This document shows positions 35,721 to 44,981 of a DNA stretch of 64,000 bases, piece after piece. The translations under genes were made by a program, and so were the position numbers. The notes under the pieces are model-generated. The model worked only from the letters and a program-made list of their open reading frames with translations, had not been told where the DNA came from and ran no database searches. The stretch covers positions 839,001 to 903,000 of the forward strand of contig NZ_CP059902.1 in NCBI RefSeq assembly GCF_014127105.1, read 5' to 3'. Position 1 is the first letter of the stretch. Each line of letters begins with the position of its first letter. Source of the DNA: Devosia sp. MC521 (GTDB lineage Bacteria > Pseudomonadota > Alphaproteobacteria > Rhizobiales > Devosiaceae).

Positions 35721-36503
35721 CTAACGCAGCAAACTCTGCCCCCCGTCGATCCAGATCGGCGACCCGGTAATGTGCTTTGACGCATCCGAGGCGAGGAAAA
35801 CCACAAGCTCAGCGACCTCTCCAGCCTTGCCTGGCTTGCCGTCGGTCATAGGGATGTCTCCATCTGGAAACATGGCGCGCACGCCAGCGATATCGGCCTC
35901 GCGCTGATCGGTATTGTCGTCAATCTCGCTTTCAATTGCCCCCGGACATATCGCGTTGACGCGGATTTTGTCTTTGCCCAGTTCCAAAGCCAATTGCTGG
36001 GCAAGAGCAAGTTGCCCAGCCTTTGTCACCGAATAGGCAGACGCGCCTGCGGAGGTAAATGTCCGCGTGCCATTGATCGACGATATGATGACGATCGAGC
36101 CGCCCGTTTTGCGCATGTGAGGCACAGCGTAGTGGAGGGTGAGATAAGTGCCCTTGAGGTTCACCGAAATGGTCTCGTCCCACTCGTCAGGCTTGAGATC
36201 ATCAATGGGTGCCCACACGCCATTGATCCCGGCATTGGCCACAACGATGTCGATCCCACCGAAGGCTTTCACGGTTTGTGCAACAGCAGCCTTCATAGCT
36301 CCATCATCAGTGGTATCGGCCGCGATGCTCAGCGCTTTGCCGCCCTGTGCTTCTATTTCGGCGGCCGTCGCGTCGATTTCCTTTGCAGTACGACTGAGCA
36401 CCACAACGCGCGCGCCCGCTGCGGCAAGCGCCAACGCAGCGGCTTTCCCGATCCCCGAACCAGCGCCTGTCACAAGCGCTGTTTTCCCCGTTAGCTGACC
36501 CAT
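35721..36503 (-). CDS. Short-chain dehydrogenase/reductase
   Basis: A classical SDR of 260 residues: cofactor motif TGAGSGIG (about 12-19), NAG at about 90-92, catalytic Ser in ISSINGT, and the catalytic pair in AYSVTKAG. The acidic/basic pattern after beta-strand 2 (VVLSRTAKE) suggests NADP(H) as likely as NAD(H). The substrate is unknown; the neighbour AGE gene suggests sugars or polyols. The ribosome site AGGAGA lies eight bases before the ATG, inside the 3' arm of a hairpin described separately. Confidence 0.9.
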   Translation of the reverse strand: MGQLTGKTALVTGAGSGIGKAAALALAAAGARVVVLSRTAKEIDATAAEIEAQGGKALSIAADTTDDGAMKAAVAQTVKAFGGIDIVVANAGINGVWAPIDDLKPDEWDETISVNLKGTYLTLHYAVPHMRKTGGSIVIISSINGTRTFTSAGASAYSVTKAGQLALAQQLALELGKDKIRVNAICPGAIESEIDDNTDQREADIAGVRAMFPDGDIPMTDGKPGKAGEVAELVVFLASDASKHITGSPIWIDGGQSLLR

Positions 36504-36540
36504 AAAAAAATCTCCTGCATTAGTCGCCCAACGCAGGAGA
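36504..36540 (-). promoter_or_regulatory. Terminator-like hairpin that contains the SDR ribosome site
   Basis: On the minus strand TCTCCTGC (36540 to 36533) pairs perfectly with GCAGGAGA (36518 to 36511) over a 14-base loop. Seven T residues follow, then the SDR ATG. The 3' arm is the ribosome site and the T-run is the spacer, so the same element could end upstream transcripts or mask translation initiation. Confidence 0.6.
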
Positions 36541-36576
36541 AAGCTATTTGGTTGTCAGACTTAGCCCGTTTTGCCC

Positions 36577-37836
36577 TTAGTGGCCGTGATCGGCCTCGAT
36601 AATGGCCTGGCTTAGGCTGCCAGTTGCCGGATAAAGCGGGATCAGGCAGGCTTGCAGCGCGTGATAAATATCGGGCTTGCCCACGAACAGGCGCGAGGTT
36701 GGCGTCAGGTCTTCCTTAAGCTCGCTCAACCAGCCGCCGCGCGCATGATCGATCAGATGGGCGTCGGCAAAGTCCCAGAGCTGGCGATACCAGTGCTGGA
36801 AATAGTCGTCGCTGTCATGAGCGCCAATGAACGCCGCTGCCCCAATGGCCTCCGCCACCGGCCACCACAGCTTTTCGCGCATGATGGGCTGGTTGTCCCA
36901 GTCCAGCGTATAGAAGAACCCGCCGTGGGCCTTGTCCCAGCCCAGTGTGACGGCCTGCTGGAACAGTCCGCGTGCCGCATCCGTCATCCACGCGTGTTTC
37001 TTCTCGCCGAGAGTGTAGAGCTGATAGAGCAAGCGCGACCACTCAAGCGCATGGCCCGGCGTCGTGCCCGAAGGGCGGAACATCTCCGAGCCTTTGAATT
37101 CCTTGTCGAGCGACCAATCGGCGTGGAAATGTTCGGCAACGCGATGATCAAGCGCGGTTGCGTTCTTGCGGATAATCAACTCGGCAATGCGCTGCGCCTT
37201 ATTGAGATACTCCGCATCACCTGTCGCCTCAAACGCTGCCATGAGCGCTTCTGTCAGGTGCATGTTTGAGTTCTGCCCGCGATAGGCGGTGATTTCAGAC
37301 CAATCATTGCCGAACTCTTCGCGCACGGCACCAATGCTCTCGTCCCAGAACTTGGTGTTGATCACCTCGGTGACATCCGCGATCACCTGATCGGCGAGTG
37401 GGTGTCCAACGAGCTTCGCGCTTGCCCCGGCCAACAGCACAAACGCATGGCCATAGGCCTGCTTGGTGTCGTCTTGATAGCCGTCGTCATTGAGCGACCA
37501 GACATAGCCCCCATTCTTGGTGTCGCGATGCTTGTTCCAGAGATAGTTCATGCCGTGGTCAACGATCGCGGCGGACCCAGGGCGGCCCAGCAGGCTTCCA
37601 ATCACCGCGCAGTGGATCATGCGGCAGGTGACATGGATTTGACGGGTAGCATTGTCGGGCTGAACGGGCGTGCCGTCATCGTTGAGCTCAAAGAACCCAC
37701 CCTTGGGATTGACCGATGTCGCCTCAAAGAAATCAAAAAGCTGATTGGCCTGAGCCGTCAGATACTGACGATGAAACGGGCGGTCCTGCCAAGCGCCAGC
37801 ATTGGTTTTGGGCAGGTGAATAGGTGCGTCTGTCAA
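36577..37836 (-). CDS. AGE family epimerase/isomerase (D-mannose isomerase-like)
   Basis: This protein belongs to the N-acylglucosamine 2-epimerase superfamily of (alpha/alpha)6 barrels. Landmarks are GGFFELNDDGTP near the start, RQIHVTCRMIHCA, GGYVWSLNDDG, HLTEALMAAFEATGD and PGHALEWSRLL with the likely catalytic His. Such enzymes interconvert mannose and fructose or epimerise other sugars, which fits a strain with a beta-mannosidase. The start is uncertain: TTG at 37836 (419 aa) has GGAGGAG six bases upstream and is preferred; ATG at 37860 would add eight residues with a poorer ribosome site. Confidence 0.83.
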   Translation of the reverse strand: MTDAPIHLPKTNAGAWQDRPFHRQYLTAQANQLFDFFEATSVNPKGGFFELNDDGTPVQPDNATRQIHVTCRMIHCAVIGSLLGRPGSAAIVDHGMNYLWNKHRDTKNGGYVWSLNDDGYQDDTKQAYGHAFVLLAGASAKLVGHPLADQVIADVTEVINTKFWDESIGAVREEFGNDWSEITAYRGQNSNMHLTEALMAAFEATGDAEYLNKAQRIAELIIRKNATALDHRVAEHFHADWSLDKEFKGSEMFRPSGTTPGHALEWSRLLYQLYTLGEKKHAWMTDAARGLFQQAVTLGWDKAHGGFFYTLDWDNQPIMREKLWWPVAEAIGAAAFIGAHDSDDYFQHWYRQLWDFADAHLIDHARGGWLSELKEDLTPTSRLFVGKPDIYHALQACLIPLYPATGSLSQAIIEADHGH

Positions 37837-37914
37837 TGCAATCTCCTCCGGGGCTTGCATGGTTCTATCCAAGCCCCAGAGTCGATGCAATTTGCTTGAT
37901 GTATGGAAGCGCGA

Positions 37915-38862
37915 TTAGCTTTTAGCGTACCAAGCCTCAACGCGGCGCACTTCCTCGGCGGAGCCCAGAATAACCGGAATACGCTGGTGAATGCTTGTCG
38001 GCTGGACGCTCAAAAGCGATTGGGTGCCGGTCGAGGCGCGTCCGCCAGCGCCTTCCGCCAGCCATGCCATGGGGTTTGCTTCATAGAGCAGCCGCAAACG
38101 GCCGCCCTTGCTCACTGTTTCACTGTCGAGTGGGTAAAGGAAAATGCCGCCACGCATGAGAATGCGATGCATGTCCGCCACCATCGAACCGACCCAACGC
38201 ATATTGTAGCGCTTGCCGGCGGGGCCAGTTTCCCCAGCAATGCTCTCGCGCACATAGCCGGCGGTTGCCGCATCCCAAAAGCGCTCTCGCGCCGTATTGA
38301 TGGCAAATTCACCTGTGGCGTCGGGGATCTTTGCCTCGGCAATAATCTCGATCCATTCGCCCGAAGTGTCGAGCGCAAAGCCAGAGGTTCTGCCCTTGAT
38401 GCGCAATACCATCGTGGTAGCGTGGCCATAGGCAATATAGCCTGCAGCGACCTGCGCTGTGCCCTTCTGGAGTGGACCGCCGAGCGTCGGAAGGACGGAA
38501 AAGATCGTCCCAACGGTAACGTTCACGTCGAGGTTAGATGAACCATCAAGGGGGTCTGTCGCGACGATAAACGGTGCATCAACAGACAGCTCCACGGCAT
38601 CATCCATTTCCTCAGAAACGAGCAGCGACACCTTGGGATTGTCCCGAAGATGCGCCAGCACGATGTCATTGGAGATAATGTCGAGCGCCTTCTGCGCTTC
38701 GCCCTGCACATTGGTCGCCCCTGCCAGTCCGGTATCTCCGGTAATCGGCGCCATCCGCAAAGTCGCGGCGATGTCCGCTCCGGCTGAAGCCATGGAGGCG
38801 ATTACGCTCGCCAATGCTGTGTCAGGTGTTTCTAGGGCGAGCCATTGCGCGAGAGTCGTCAT
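37915..38862 (-). CDS. fbp: Class I fructose-1,6-bisphosphatase
   Basis: This enzyme dephosphorylates fructose-1,6-bisphosphate in gluconeogenesis. The metal-binding DPLDGSSNLDVN (about 103-114) and SEEMDD (about 81-86) and the C-terminal substrate region with GKGGRLRLLYEANPMAW-like sequence identify it. With the ATG at 38862 it is 315 residues; GAGGA lies about seven bases before it. An upstream ATG at 38916 is rejected on family length. It sits between the AGE gene and glutamate dehydrogenase on the same strand, with gaps of 78 and 108 bases. Confidence 0.92.
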   Translation of the reverse strand: MTTLAQWLALETPDTALASVIASMASAGADIAATLRMAPITGDTGLAGATNVQGEAQKALDIISNDIVLAHLRDNPKVSLLVSEEMDDAVELSVDAPFIVATDPLDGSSNLDVNVTVGTIFSVLPTLGGPLQKGTAQVAAGYIAYGHATTMVLRIKGRTSGFALDTSGEWIEIIAEAKIPDATGEFAINTARERFWDAATAGYVRESIAGETGPAGKRYNMRWVGSMVADMHRILMRGGIFLYPLDSETVSKGGRLRLLYEANPMAWLAEGAGGRASTGTQSLLSVQPTSIHQRIPVILGSAEEVRRVEAWYAKS

Positions 38863-38970
38863 AGGGTGTCCTCGATTTGCTGAAACCGACATTGGGGAAT
38901 GCGGCCTGGCATACAAGCGCGACTTTGGGATGAGGCCCTAGTCGACCCCATCCCGTTTGTCAGCTTGCCG

Positions 38971-41900
38971 TTACGCTTCTTGAGCGAGGTCAGCGAGTAG
39001 CCCCGCAGCGACGCTGAGCTTTGAAACACTCAGCGCGCTCTCGCGGAGGCGAGAAATTGCTTGGCTCGCCTTCGATATACTGTCACCGCGCAGCGCGAGC
39101 AGCGTTTCAAACGAACCAGCAGCGAGTGCATCTGTGGTCAGATCGCGCAGCGCCCGCATCAGATTTGCCTGCGCCCGATCCAGAGCTATGCGCTCAAACG
39201 GATCGCTCAACTCAATCGCCTTGCCCTCGGCCATAAGGCCAAAAAGCTCAAACTGCCCAGCGACACTGAAATAGGCCTTCGCCGCCTTCGTGATGCTTGT
39301 GTTTGAGCGGTTCGCCACCAGCGCAATATCGGTTGCGTGGGCCATAATCGGCAGCTCCGCTATCCGCTGGGCCAGCTCTGAGGGCACCCCATTCTGCGTC
39401 AATGCCGATACTCGCGCGTTGAGGTCGTCGCGCTGGCTGCTGGTCAAAAGGTGCCCCTCAGCAAGAAGCGTTTCGACGCCTTGGCGATAGGTTTCGACGA
39501 TTGACGCAAAATCACCCGACAGCTCCGTGTTACGGATGAACCAGAGTGTTTCGCGCCGCAACAAATCGCGGATCTGATCATAAAGGGTGAGCTGCACCGC
39601 GCTCGACACACGACCATCAAGCCCGTCGATTGCCGCGATCAAAGCCTCCAAGCCAAAACTGTCGCGGACGGCAATATAGGCCAATGCGGCGTCAGCTGCA
39701 GTGGCACTGGTCGCAGCACTCAAGTCTGAAACAAAACTTGGGCCGCCGAAGTTGATCATCTCATTGGCGAGAACCGTCGCCACAACTTCACGCTTCAGCT
39801 GATGATTTTCCACCGCTTCGCCAAACCGCTCATTGAGCGCGGTCGGGAAATAACGGTTTAGTTCTTTGGCGAGGTAAGCATGGTCTGGGGCAGGGCCGTC
39901 AATCAAATGATCGAACAGCGACAGCTTGGCATAGGCCAAAAGCACCGCCAGTTCTGGCCGCGTCAGCCCTTTGCCGTCGCGCGCCCGCGCATCGAGCGCT
40001 TCGTCGCTGGGCAAGAACTCAACAGGGCGGTTGAGCCGCCCCTCCGCTTCAAGAAACGCAATGAGACCGCGGTGGGCCGCAAGTTCGCCAATCCCTGCTT
40101 GCTCCGATTGGGTCAGCGCCAGCGTCTGCCGATAATTATTGTCGAGACACAGCTGCGCGACCTCATCGGTCATGCTGGCGAGAAATTGCACCCGACTTTC
40201 CGCGTCCAACGCGCCTTGTGCAACAACGGGCGACAACGCGATCTTGATATTCACCTCAAGGTCAGACGAGTTCACGCCAGCGGAATTGTCGATAGCGTCG
40301 GTGTTGATCCGCCCGCCACCCATCGCAAAAGCAATGCGGCCCAATTGCGTCACGCCTAGGTTCGCCCCTTCGCCAACCACCTTGGCTCGGACCGTTTCGG
40401 CCGCAACGCGAATACCATCATTGGCGCGGTCCCCGACCTGCGCGTCATCTTCACTGGCCGCCTTGATGTAGGTGCCAATGCCGCCGAACCAAAGCAGGTC
40501 CACCGGCGCCCGCAGGATCGCGCGCATAACTTCGGCAGGCGTCGCTTCGGTCTTGAGCAGTCCAAGCCGCTCCTGCATCGCCGGGCTCAGAGGGATCGTT
40601 TTAGCCGCGCGTGAATAAACGCCACCGCCATCCGAAATGAGGCCCTTGTCGTAGTCCTGCCAACTGGAGCGGGGCAGGGCAAAGAGCCGCTTGCGCTCGG
40701 CAAAGCTCGTGACTTCGTTTGGGTTTGGGTCGAGGAAAATGTCACGGTGGTCAAAAGCGGCGACCAAGCGAATGTGCTCGCTCAGCAGCATGCCATTGCC
40801 AAAAACGTCCCCACTCATGTCGCCAACACCAGCCACGATGAAGGGCTCAGACTGCGTGTCATGCCCCATTTCGCGGAAGTGACGTTTCACCGCTTCCCAA
40901 CCGCCGCGCGCTGTAATCGCCATCTTCTTGTGGTCGTAGCCGGCCGAGCCGCCAGAGGCGAAAGCATCGCCGAGCCAGAAGCCACGCGATATCGCGATAG
41001 AGTTGGCCAAGTCCGAAAAGCTGGCTGTCCCCTTATCCGCTGCAACCACGAGATAGGGATCATCACCATCGCGCCGCACTAGGCTTTGCGGTGGCACCAC
41101 TTCGCCCTCGATTAGATTGTCGGTCACATCCAGCAGCGAGCCGATGAAGATCTTGTAGCTCTCGGTTCCCTCTTTCAGGAAATCTTCGCGCGCCATCCCC
41201 GCCGTCAGATGTTTAGGCACAAAGCCGCCCTTGGCCCCGACGGGTACAATCACCGCATTCTTGACCTGCTGGGCTTTGACTAGACCTAGCACTTCAGTCC
41301 GATAGTCCTCAGGACGATCCGACCAGCGGAGGCCGCCGCGCGCAATCGCGCCAAACCGCATGTGAATGCCCTCAACGCGCGGCGAATACACTGAGATTTC
41401 GCGATAGGGTTTCGGTTCAGCCAGTCCCTCAATCTTGGCGCTCTCAAACTTGATCGCCAGCGCCGGGCGGTCCACCTGATAGGCATTGGTGCGCAGCGAC
41501 GCTTCCATAAGGTTTTGGAACCGCGCGAGGATCGTGTCTTCGTCGAGCGAACTTGTCTGGCCGCGCAGGATCGACAAACGGCTTCGTGCATCCTCAGCAG
41601 CGCGCGTCGGATCGTTCTGCGATGGATCGTGAAGCGCCGCAAACAGGTCGATCAAGGCACAGGCGGCTTCTTTCTGGGTCACCAGTACCTGCGCGATGTA
41701 GCGCTGTGAGAACGGCGTTCCGACTTGTCGCAAATAGCGCGAAAAGGCGCGCAGCAGCGCCACTTGCGACCAGGTGAGGGGAGTGGTGGTGATCAGCGTA
41801 TTGAGTTGGTCGCTTTCAGCATCCTTGTGCCAGACAGCTAAAATCCCCGCTTCGATGTCCCGCGCCACCTGCGCAATGTCCGAGCGCGCATCGTCTCCCA

Positions 41901-43608
41901 CTTCCAGCAGCATATCGTGCAAGTATCGCACTTCGCCGTCGCGGGGGGTGATGGTGTAGCTGCGCTCATCAATCACGCGGAAGCCAAAGTGCTCCAGCAT
42001 CGGCACACGGTCGCTCAGCGGGATAGGCTGACCCTTTTTGTAGAACTTCAACCCCAGCGAACCATCGCTCTCGGCCCGTGTCCGCAGCCGGACCGCTATG
42101 TCCTCGCCAAGCTGGTTAAACACGCCGATATCCTCAAGCGCATCCTCCACGCTCGTGCGGCTCTGATAGGCGGTAGTGAACGCATTACGCCAATCGCTGA
42201 TATGCGCCGGGTCACTCGCAGCGTCGGCCAGACGATCGCCGAAATTATGCGTCAGCGCCTCGATAGCGTGTTCCAAACGCTGTCTCTCGGGGCGCGGCGT
42301 CGGGCCACCATTGCGCCCGATAATCACATGCAGCCTGACGAGCTCGTTTTCGAGGAAATGCGGATAAAATGCAGAGACGCGTCCGTCGTATTCCTGCGCT
42401 AGGAATTGCGTGATCTGTGATCGCAAATCGCCGTCATAGAGATCGCGGGGCACATAGACCAAGATCGACACGAAATTATCAAACCGATCCACCCGTGGTA
42501 ACACGCGCACCCTTGGCCGATCGTAGAGCGCGGCAATAGCTTCCGCGAACTCGGTGAGTTGCTCGGTTGAAACCTGAAACAATTCATCGCGTGGATAGCT
42601 ATTGAGCGCGCTGAGCAGCATGCGCCCCGCGTGAGCCAGCGGATCAATCGCTGAGCGCTGCATAACCTCGGCGATTTTTTGCCGGATAATAGGGACGTCC
42701 GTATGCGCCGCCGATTGCGCTTGCGCAGTATAGAGCCCGACGACGCGCAGCTCCCCGATTGGCTCGCCGCTCGGCCCATAGCGCTTGATGCCGATGTAAT
42801 CGAGATGCGCACGCCGATGGATGCGGCTGCGCAAATTGGCTTTCGTCACAAGGATAGGCTCGTCGCTTTTTGCAAAGCCAACCAGCTCCGGCGTCGAGTG
42901 GACATAGTCTGCCCCGCTGCGCACCACCTTAAAATTAGGCTCGTGGAAAAGGCCAAGACCAGGGCCATCGGCCTCGATCAACTCATCGCCCACAAGGCGG
43001 AAGTCCTTCACGCCCACAAAAATGAAATTGTAATGCGTCAGCCACTCGACAAACGCCTTTGCCTCAGCGGCCCCTGCCATTGTCTCAGGTATGGCCTGCG
43101 TTGCAGCACGCACCGCAGACAACATCGGCGATAGGTCGGTCACTGCGCTATGCACATCGCGCAGGGTTTGCGCGATCTCTTCGATCAATGCAGATTGATC
43201 GGCCACCGGATCAGCCTGGATATGTAAAACGCTCACTTGCCGCTCGGCCGCGCTTTGCGGGCGGACAATAGGATGGGCAAACAGGCGGACATTCCCGCCG
43301 CCGCTGCGCACTGCCGCCAACACGCTGTCGACGATATAGGGCATGTCTGGGGAGATAATATCGAGCACCAGGGGCGCACCCGCGCCTGCTGGTGGGGTGA
43401 CCCACAATTTCAGCTTGGTGGTGTCGATCTCTTGGAGACGCTGGTAAGTGTTCCGCAGGTCTGCCAGCAATACAGCGCTGTCGGCGCGCTCAAGATCGCT
43501 AGCGTCTATCGTCTTAAGTGCTGATTTGAGGAAGTCATTTTCACCGCTGTCGTCTGAATTAAACTGCTGAGATGTTTCTAAAATCCGTGAAATGACTTCG
43601 TCATTCAT
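38971..43608 (-). CDS. NAD-specific glutamate dehydrogenase, 180-kDa class
   Basis: This very large (1545 aa) cytoplasmic enzyme deaminates glutamate to 2-oxoglutarate with NAD+, feeding amino-acid carbon into the TCA cycle. The N-terminal 650 residues hold ACT-like regulatory segments; the catalytic core (about 700-1150) contains RWSDRPEDYRTEV, the Lys-containing PVGAKGGFVPK and GVGDMSGDVFGNGML; a long C-terminal domain follows. The ATG at 43608 has GGGAG nine bases upstream; codons at 43668 and 43680 are possible. In Caulobacter the orthologue GdhZ varies through the cell cycle, and here a CtrA box lies about 155 bases upstream. Confidence 0.93.
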   Translation of the reverse strand: MNDEVISRILETSQQFNSDDSGENDFLKSALKTIDASDLERADSAVLLADLRNTYQRLQEIDTTKLKLWVTPPAGAGAPLVLDIISPDMPYIVDSVLAAVRSGGGNVRLFAHPIVRPQSAAERQVSVLHIQADPVADQSALIEEIAQTLRDVHSAVTDLSPMLSAVRAATQAIPETMAGAAEAKAFVEWLTHYNFIFVGVKDFRLVGDELIEADGPGLGLFHEPNFKVVRSGADYVHSTPELVGFAKSDEPILVTKANLRSRIHRRAHLDYIGIKRYGPSGEPIGELRVVGLYTAQAQSAAHTDVPIIRQKIAEVMQRSAIDPLAHAGRMLLSALNSYPRDELFQVSTEQLTEFAEAIAALYDRPRVRVLPRVDRFDNFVSILVYVPRDLYDGDLRSQITQFLAQEYDGRVSAFYPHFLENELVRLHVIIGRNGGPTPRPERQRLEHAIEALTHNFGDRLADAASDPAHISDWRNAFTTAYQSRTSVEDALEDIGVFNQLGEDIAVRLRTRAESDGSLGLKFYKKGQPIPLSDRVPMLEHFGFRVIDERSYTITPRDGEVRYLHDMLLEVGDDARSDIAQVARDIEAGILAVWHKDAESDQLNTLITTTPLTWSQVALLRAFSRYLRQVGTPFSQRYIAQVLVTQKEAACALIDLFAALHDPSQNDPTRAAEDARSRLSILRGQTSSLDEDTILARFQNLMEASLRTNAYQVDRPALAIKFESAKIEGLAEPKPYREISVYSPRVEGIHMRFGAIARGGLRWSDRPEDYRTEVLGLVKAQQVKNAVIVPVGAKGGFVPKHLTAGMAREDFLKEGTESYKIFIGSLLDVTDNLIEGEVVPPQSLVRRDGDDPYLVVAADKGTASFSDLANSIAISRGFWLGDAFASGGSAGYDHKKMAITARGGWEAVKRHFREMGHDTQSEPFIVAGVGDMSGDVFGNGMLLSEHIRLVAAFDHRDIFLDPNPNEVTSFAERKRLFALPRSSWQDYDKGLISDGGGVYSRAAKTIPLSPAMQERLGLLKTEATPAEVMRAILRAPVDLLWFGGIGTYIKAASEDDAQVGDRANDGIRVAAETVRAKVVGEGANLGVTQLGRIAFAMGGGRINTDAIDNSAGVNSSDLEVNIKIALSPVVAQGALDAESRVQFLASMTDEVAQLCLDNNYRQTLALTQSEQAGIGELAAHRGLIAFLEAEGRLNRPVEFLPSDEALDARARDGKGLTRPELAVLLAYAKLSLFDHLIDGPAPDHAYLAKELNRYFPTALNERFGEAVENHQLKREVVATVLANEMINFGGPSFVSDLSAATSATAADAALAYIAVRDSFGLEALIAAIDGLDGRVSSAVQLTLYDQIRDLLRRETLWFIRNTELSGDFASIVETYRQGVETLLAEGHLLTSSQRDDLNARVSALTQNGVPSELAQRIAELPIMAHATDIALVANRSNTSITKAAKAYFSVAGQFELFGLMAEGKAIELSDPFERIALDRAQANLMRALRDLTTDALAAGSFETLLALRGDSISKASQAISRLRESALSVSKLSVAAGLLADLAQEA

Positions 43609-43763
43609 GCCGCTTGCTCCCTGACTCGCGTGCCAAGAGTAGGCCGGAAACGGGCGATATGTCTCCATCGTCTGTTTCAAACGCCCATTATGCTACGGCA
43701 CTTGTTTCATCAGAATGTCACATTGGGGCAAACTGTTTCTCAATTCGGCCTGAGAACGAATTG

Positions 43764-43778
43764 TTAAACGCTTGTTAA
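43764..43778. promoter_or_regulatory. Full-consensus CtrA-type box TTAA-N7-TTAA
   Basis: TTAA (43764-43767), seven bases ACGCTTG, TTAA (43775-43778). It lies between the divergent glutamate dehydrogenase gene (start 43608) and a 31-codon ORF (start 43825), so it could serve either. An exact match is expected by chance at roughly once in a few tens of kilobases or less in GC-rich DNA, so it is suggestive only. Confidence 0.5.
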
Positions 43779-43824
43779 TGCCGACCAGAGTGGTAGTGTT
43801 AGGGGGTAAAGTGCGGAGGCCCTC

Positions 43825-43920
43825 ATGCGCCAACTCCAACGCTATGTCTCTTACGCAGCCCTCGCGGGCGCGCTGATCCTAGGCATCGTCGTCACCACCC
43901 ACGCTGGCCCATTCTTTTAG
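43825..43920 (+). CDS. Micropeptide, 31 residues, one membrane helix
   Basis: The frame reads MRQLQRYVSYAALAG... with a basic N-terminus and a single hydrophobic helix (about 8-24), ending THAGPFF. GGAGG lies five bases before the ATG, and a CtrA-type box lies 47 bases upstream, both of which argue for real expression. No family is recognised. It could be a membrane-associated regulator or part of a larger complex. The stop lies one base from the convergent DUF6894 gene. Confidence 0.5.
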   Translation: MRQLQRYVSYAALAGALILGIVVTTHAGPFF

Positions 43921-43921
43921 G

Positions 43922-44200
43922 CTAATGCAGGGTCTGCTGCGGTAGCGCCGCAAAATCTCGCGTATCGATTTCCGGCCCTTGCCAGAAGACGATGTAGAGC
44001 AGATCGCGCCCATCCTCGTCGGTGATTTCGATACAGCGCGGCACGCCGAGCTGTTCATGATCGCCTGCAATTCTCTCGATGATAGCTCGCCCCATCTCAG
44101 CAGCATTCTGCTCTGCGGCGTCGAGATTACTGTGTTCGCTGCCCACGTCATCGCGGAACAACTCGTCGTCTATGCGAAGGTTGAAATAAAAACGCGGCAC
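43922..44200 (-). CDS. DUF6894 protein (92 aa)
   Basis: The product starts (GTG) PRFYFNLRIDDELFRDDVGSE, the standard opening of DUF6894 proteins, followed by a helix with LDAAEQNAAEMGRAIIERIA and a strand-rich C-terminus (CIEITDEDGRDLLYIVF). Such proteins are abundant in Hyphomicrobiales, often in several copies; some are linked to stress conditions, but no biochemical role is known. The GTG at 44200, with GGAG seven bases before it, gives the family N-terminus; the longer frame to 44287 does not. Confidence 0.82.
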   Translation of the reverse strand: MPRFYFNLRIDDELFRDDVGSEHSNLDAAEQNAAEMGRAIIERIAGDHEQLGVPRCIEITDEDGRDLLYIVFWQGPEIDTRDFAALPQQTLH

Positions 44201-44261
44201 GCTCGATCTCCAATCACCCAAAGATAACGCGACAGAGGGCAAAACCGTTGCCACTCCTGTG

Positions 44262-44804
44262 TTACCCGCTGTTTTTGGGCAGGGCATAGTTACGATTATG
44301 CCAAAGCAATGGTGTCGCTTTTGTGTTGGTTTCTGCCTCGATCAACGCTCCGGCAAACAGCACATGCGTTCCCGTTTCCATTGAACCGATCACTTCGCAG
44401 TCCACCGTCATAGCTGCGCCAAGTAGTTTGGGGTGGCCCGAGTGCCAGCGTGTCCAACGCCCCACATCGAAGCGCCGCTCTGGTGCAAGCTTGCCGGCGA
44501 AAGCGTCTGCAATATCCCTTTGATCATCTCTGAGCAGGGCCAGAGAAAAACCGCCTGTTTTGGCAATCACATCCGCCAACCGGCTGACAATATCTATGGA
44601 AATCAGGATGGCCGGGGGCTGCGCCGAAAGCGACATAACCGAGGTGACCGTACGCCCAACCATTTCATCGCCCCGTCTCGCCGTCACAACATGCACACTG
44701 GAGGCGAGAGTCGCCATAGCCTGCCGAAACTCTGCTTCGCCAACCGTAGAATTGCGTAACGGACGCATCCGCATGGTGTCGGGCAAATCAAATTCAGCAA
44801 TCAT
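44262..44804 (-). CDS. Flavin reductase family protein (FMN-binding split barrel)
   Basis: The 180-residue protein begins MIAEFDLPDTMRMRPLRN and then has the flavin-reductase fold: FRQAMATLASSVHVVTARRG, TVTSVMSLSAQPPAILISI (flavin and dinucleotide contact) and a final HNRNYALP. These NAD(P)H:flavin reductases supply reduced flavin to partner oxygenases or reduce other acceptors. It is divergent from a SufR-like regulator and the truncated haemoglobin, which hints at a role in nitrosative or oxidative stress. The start at 44804 fits the family; a frame open to 45005 would overlap the divergent gene. Confidence 0.85.
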   Translation of the reverse strand: MIAEFDLPDTMRMRPLRNSTVGEAEFRQAMATLASSVHVVTARRGDEMVGRTVTSVMSLSAQPPAILISIDIVSRLADVIAKTGGFSLALLRDDQRDIADAFAGKLAPERRFDVGRWTRWHSGHPKLLGAAMTVDCEVIGSMETGTHVLFAGALIEAETNTKATPLLWHNRNYALPKNSG

Positions 44805-44981
44805 CGGCAGGGTCGGTCGTTTCGTGGTCAAGATGTCTACGCGGCTCGCGTTCGGTAAAGCGTTTGGCAGGTGATGCTCTGGTGCCCATCGGAGTTCCGT
44901 TAGGCAGCAGATCAACGCTGCTCCGAGGTTTTCAGATGTTACTCGCTTGCATGCGAAGCTCAGAAACGGTATTTCCAAGTC

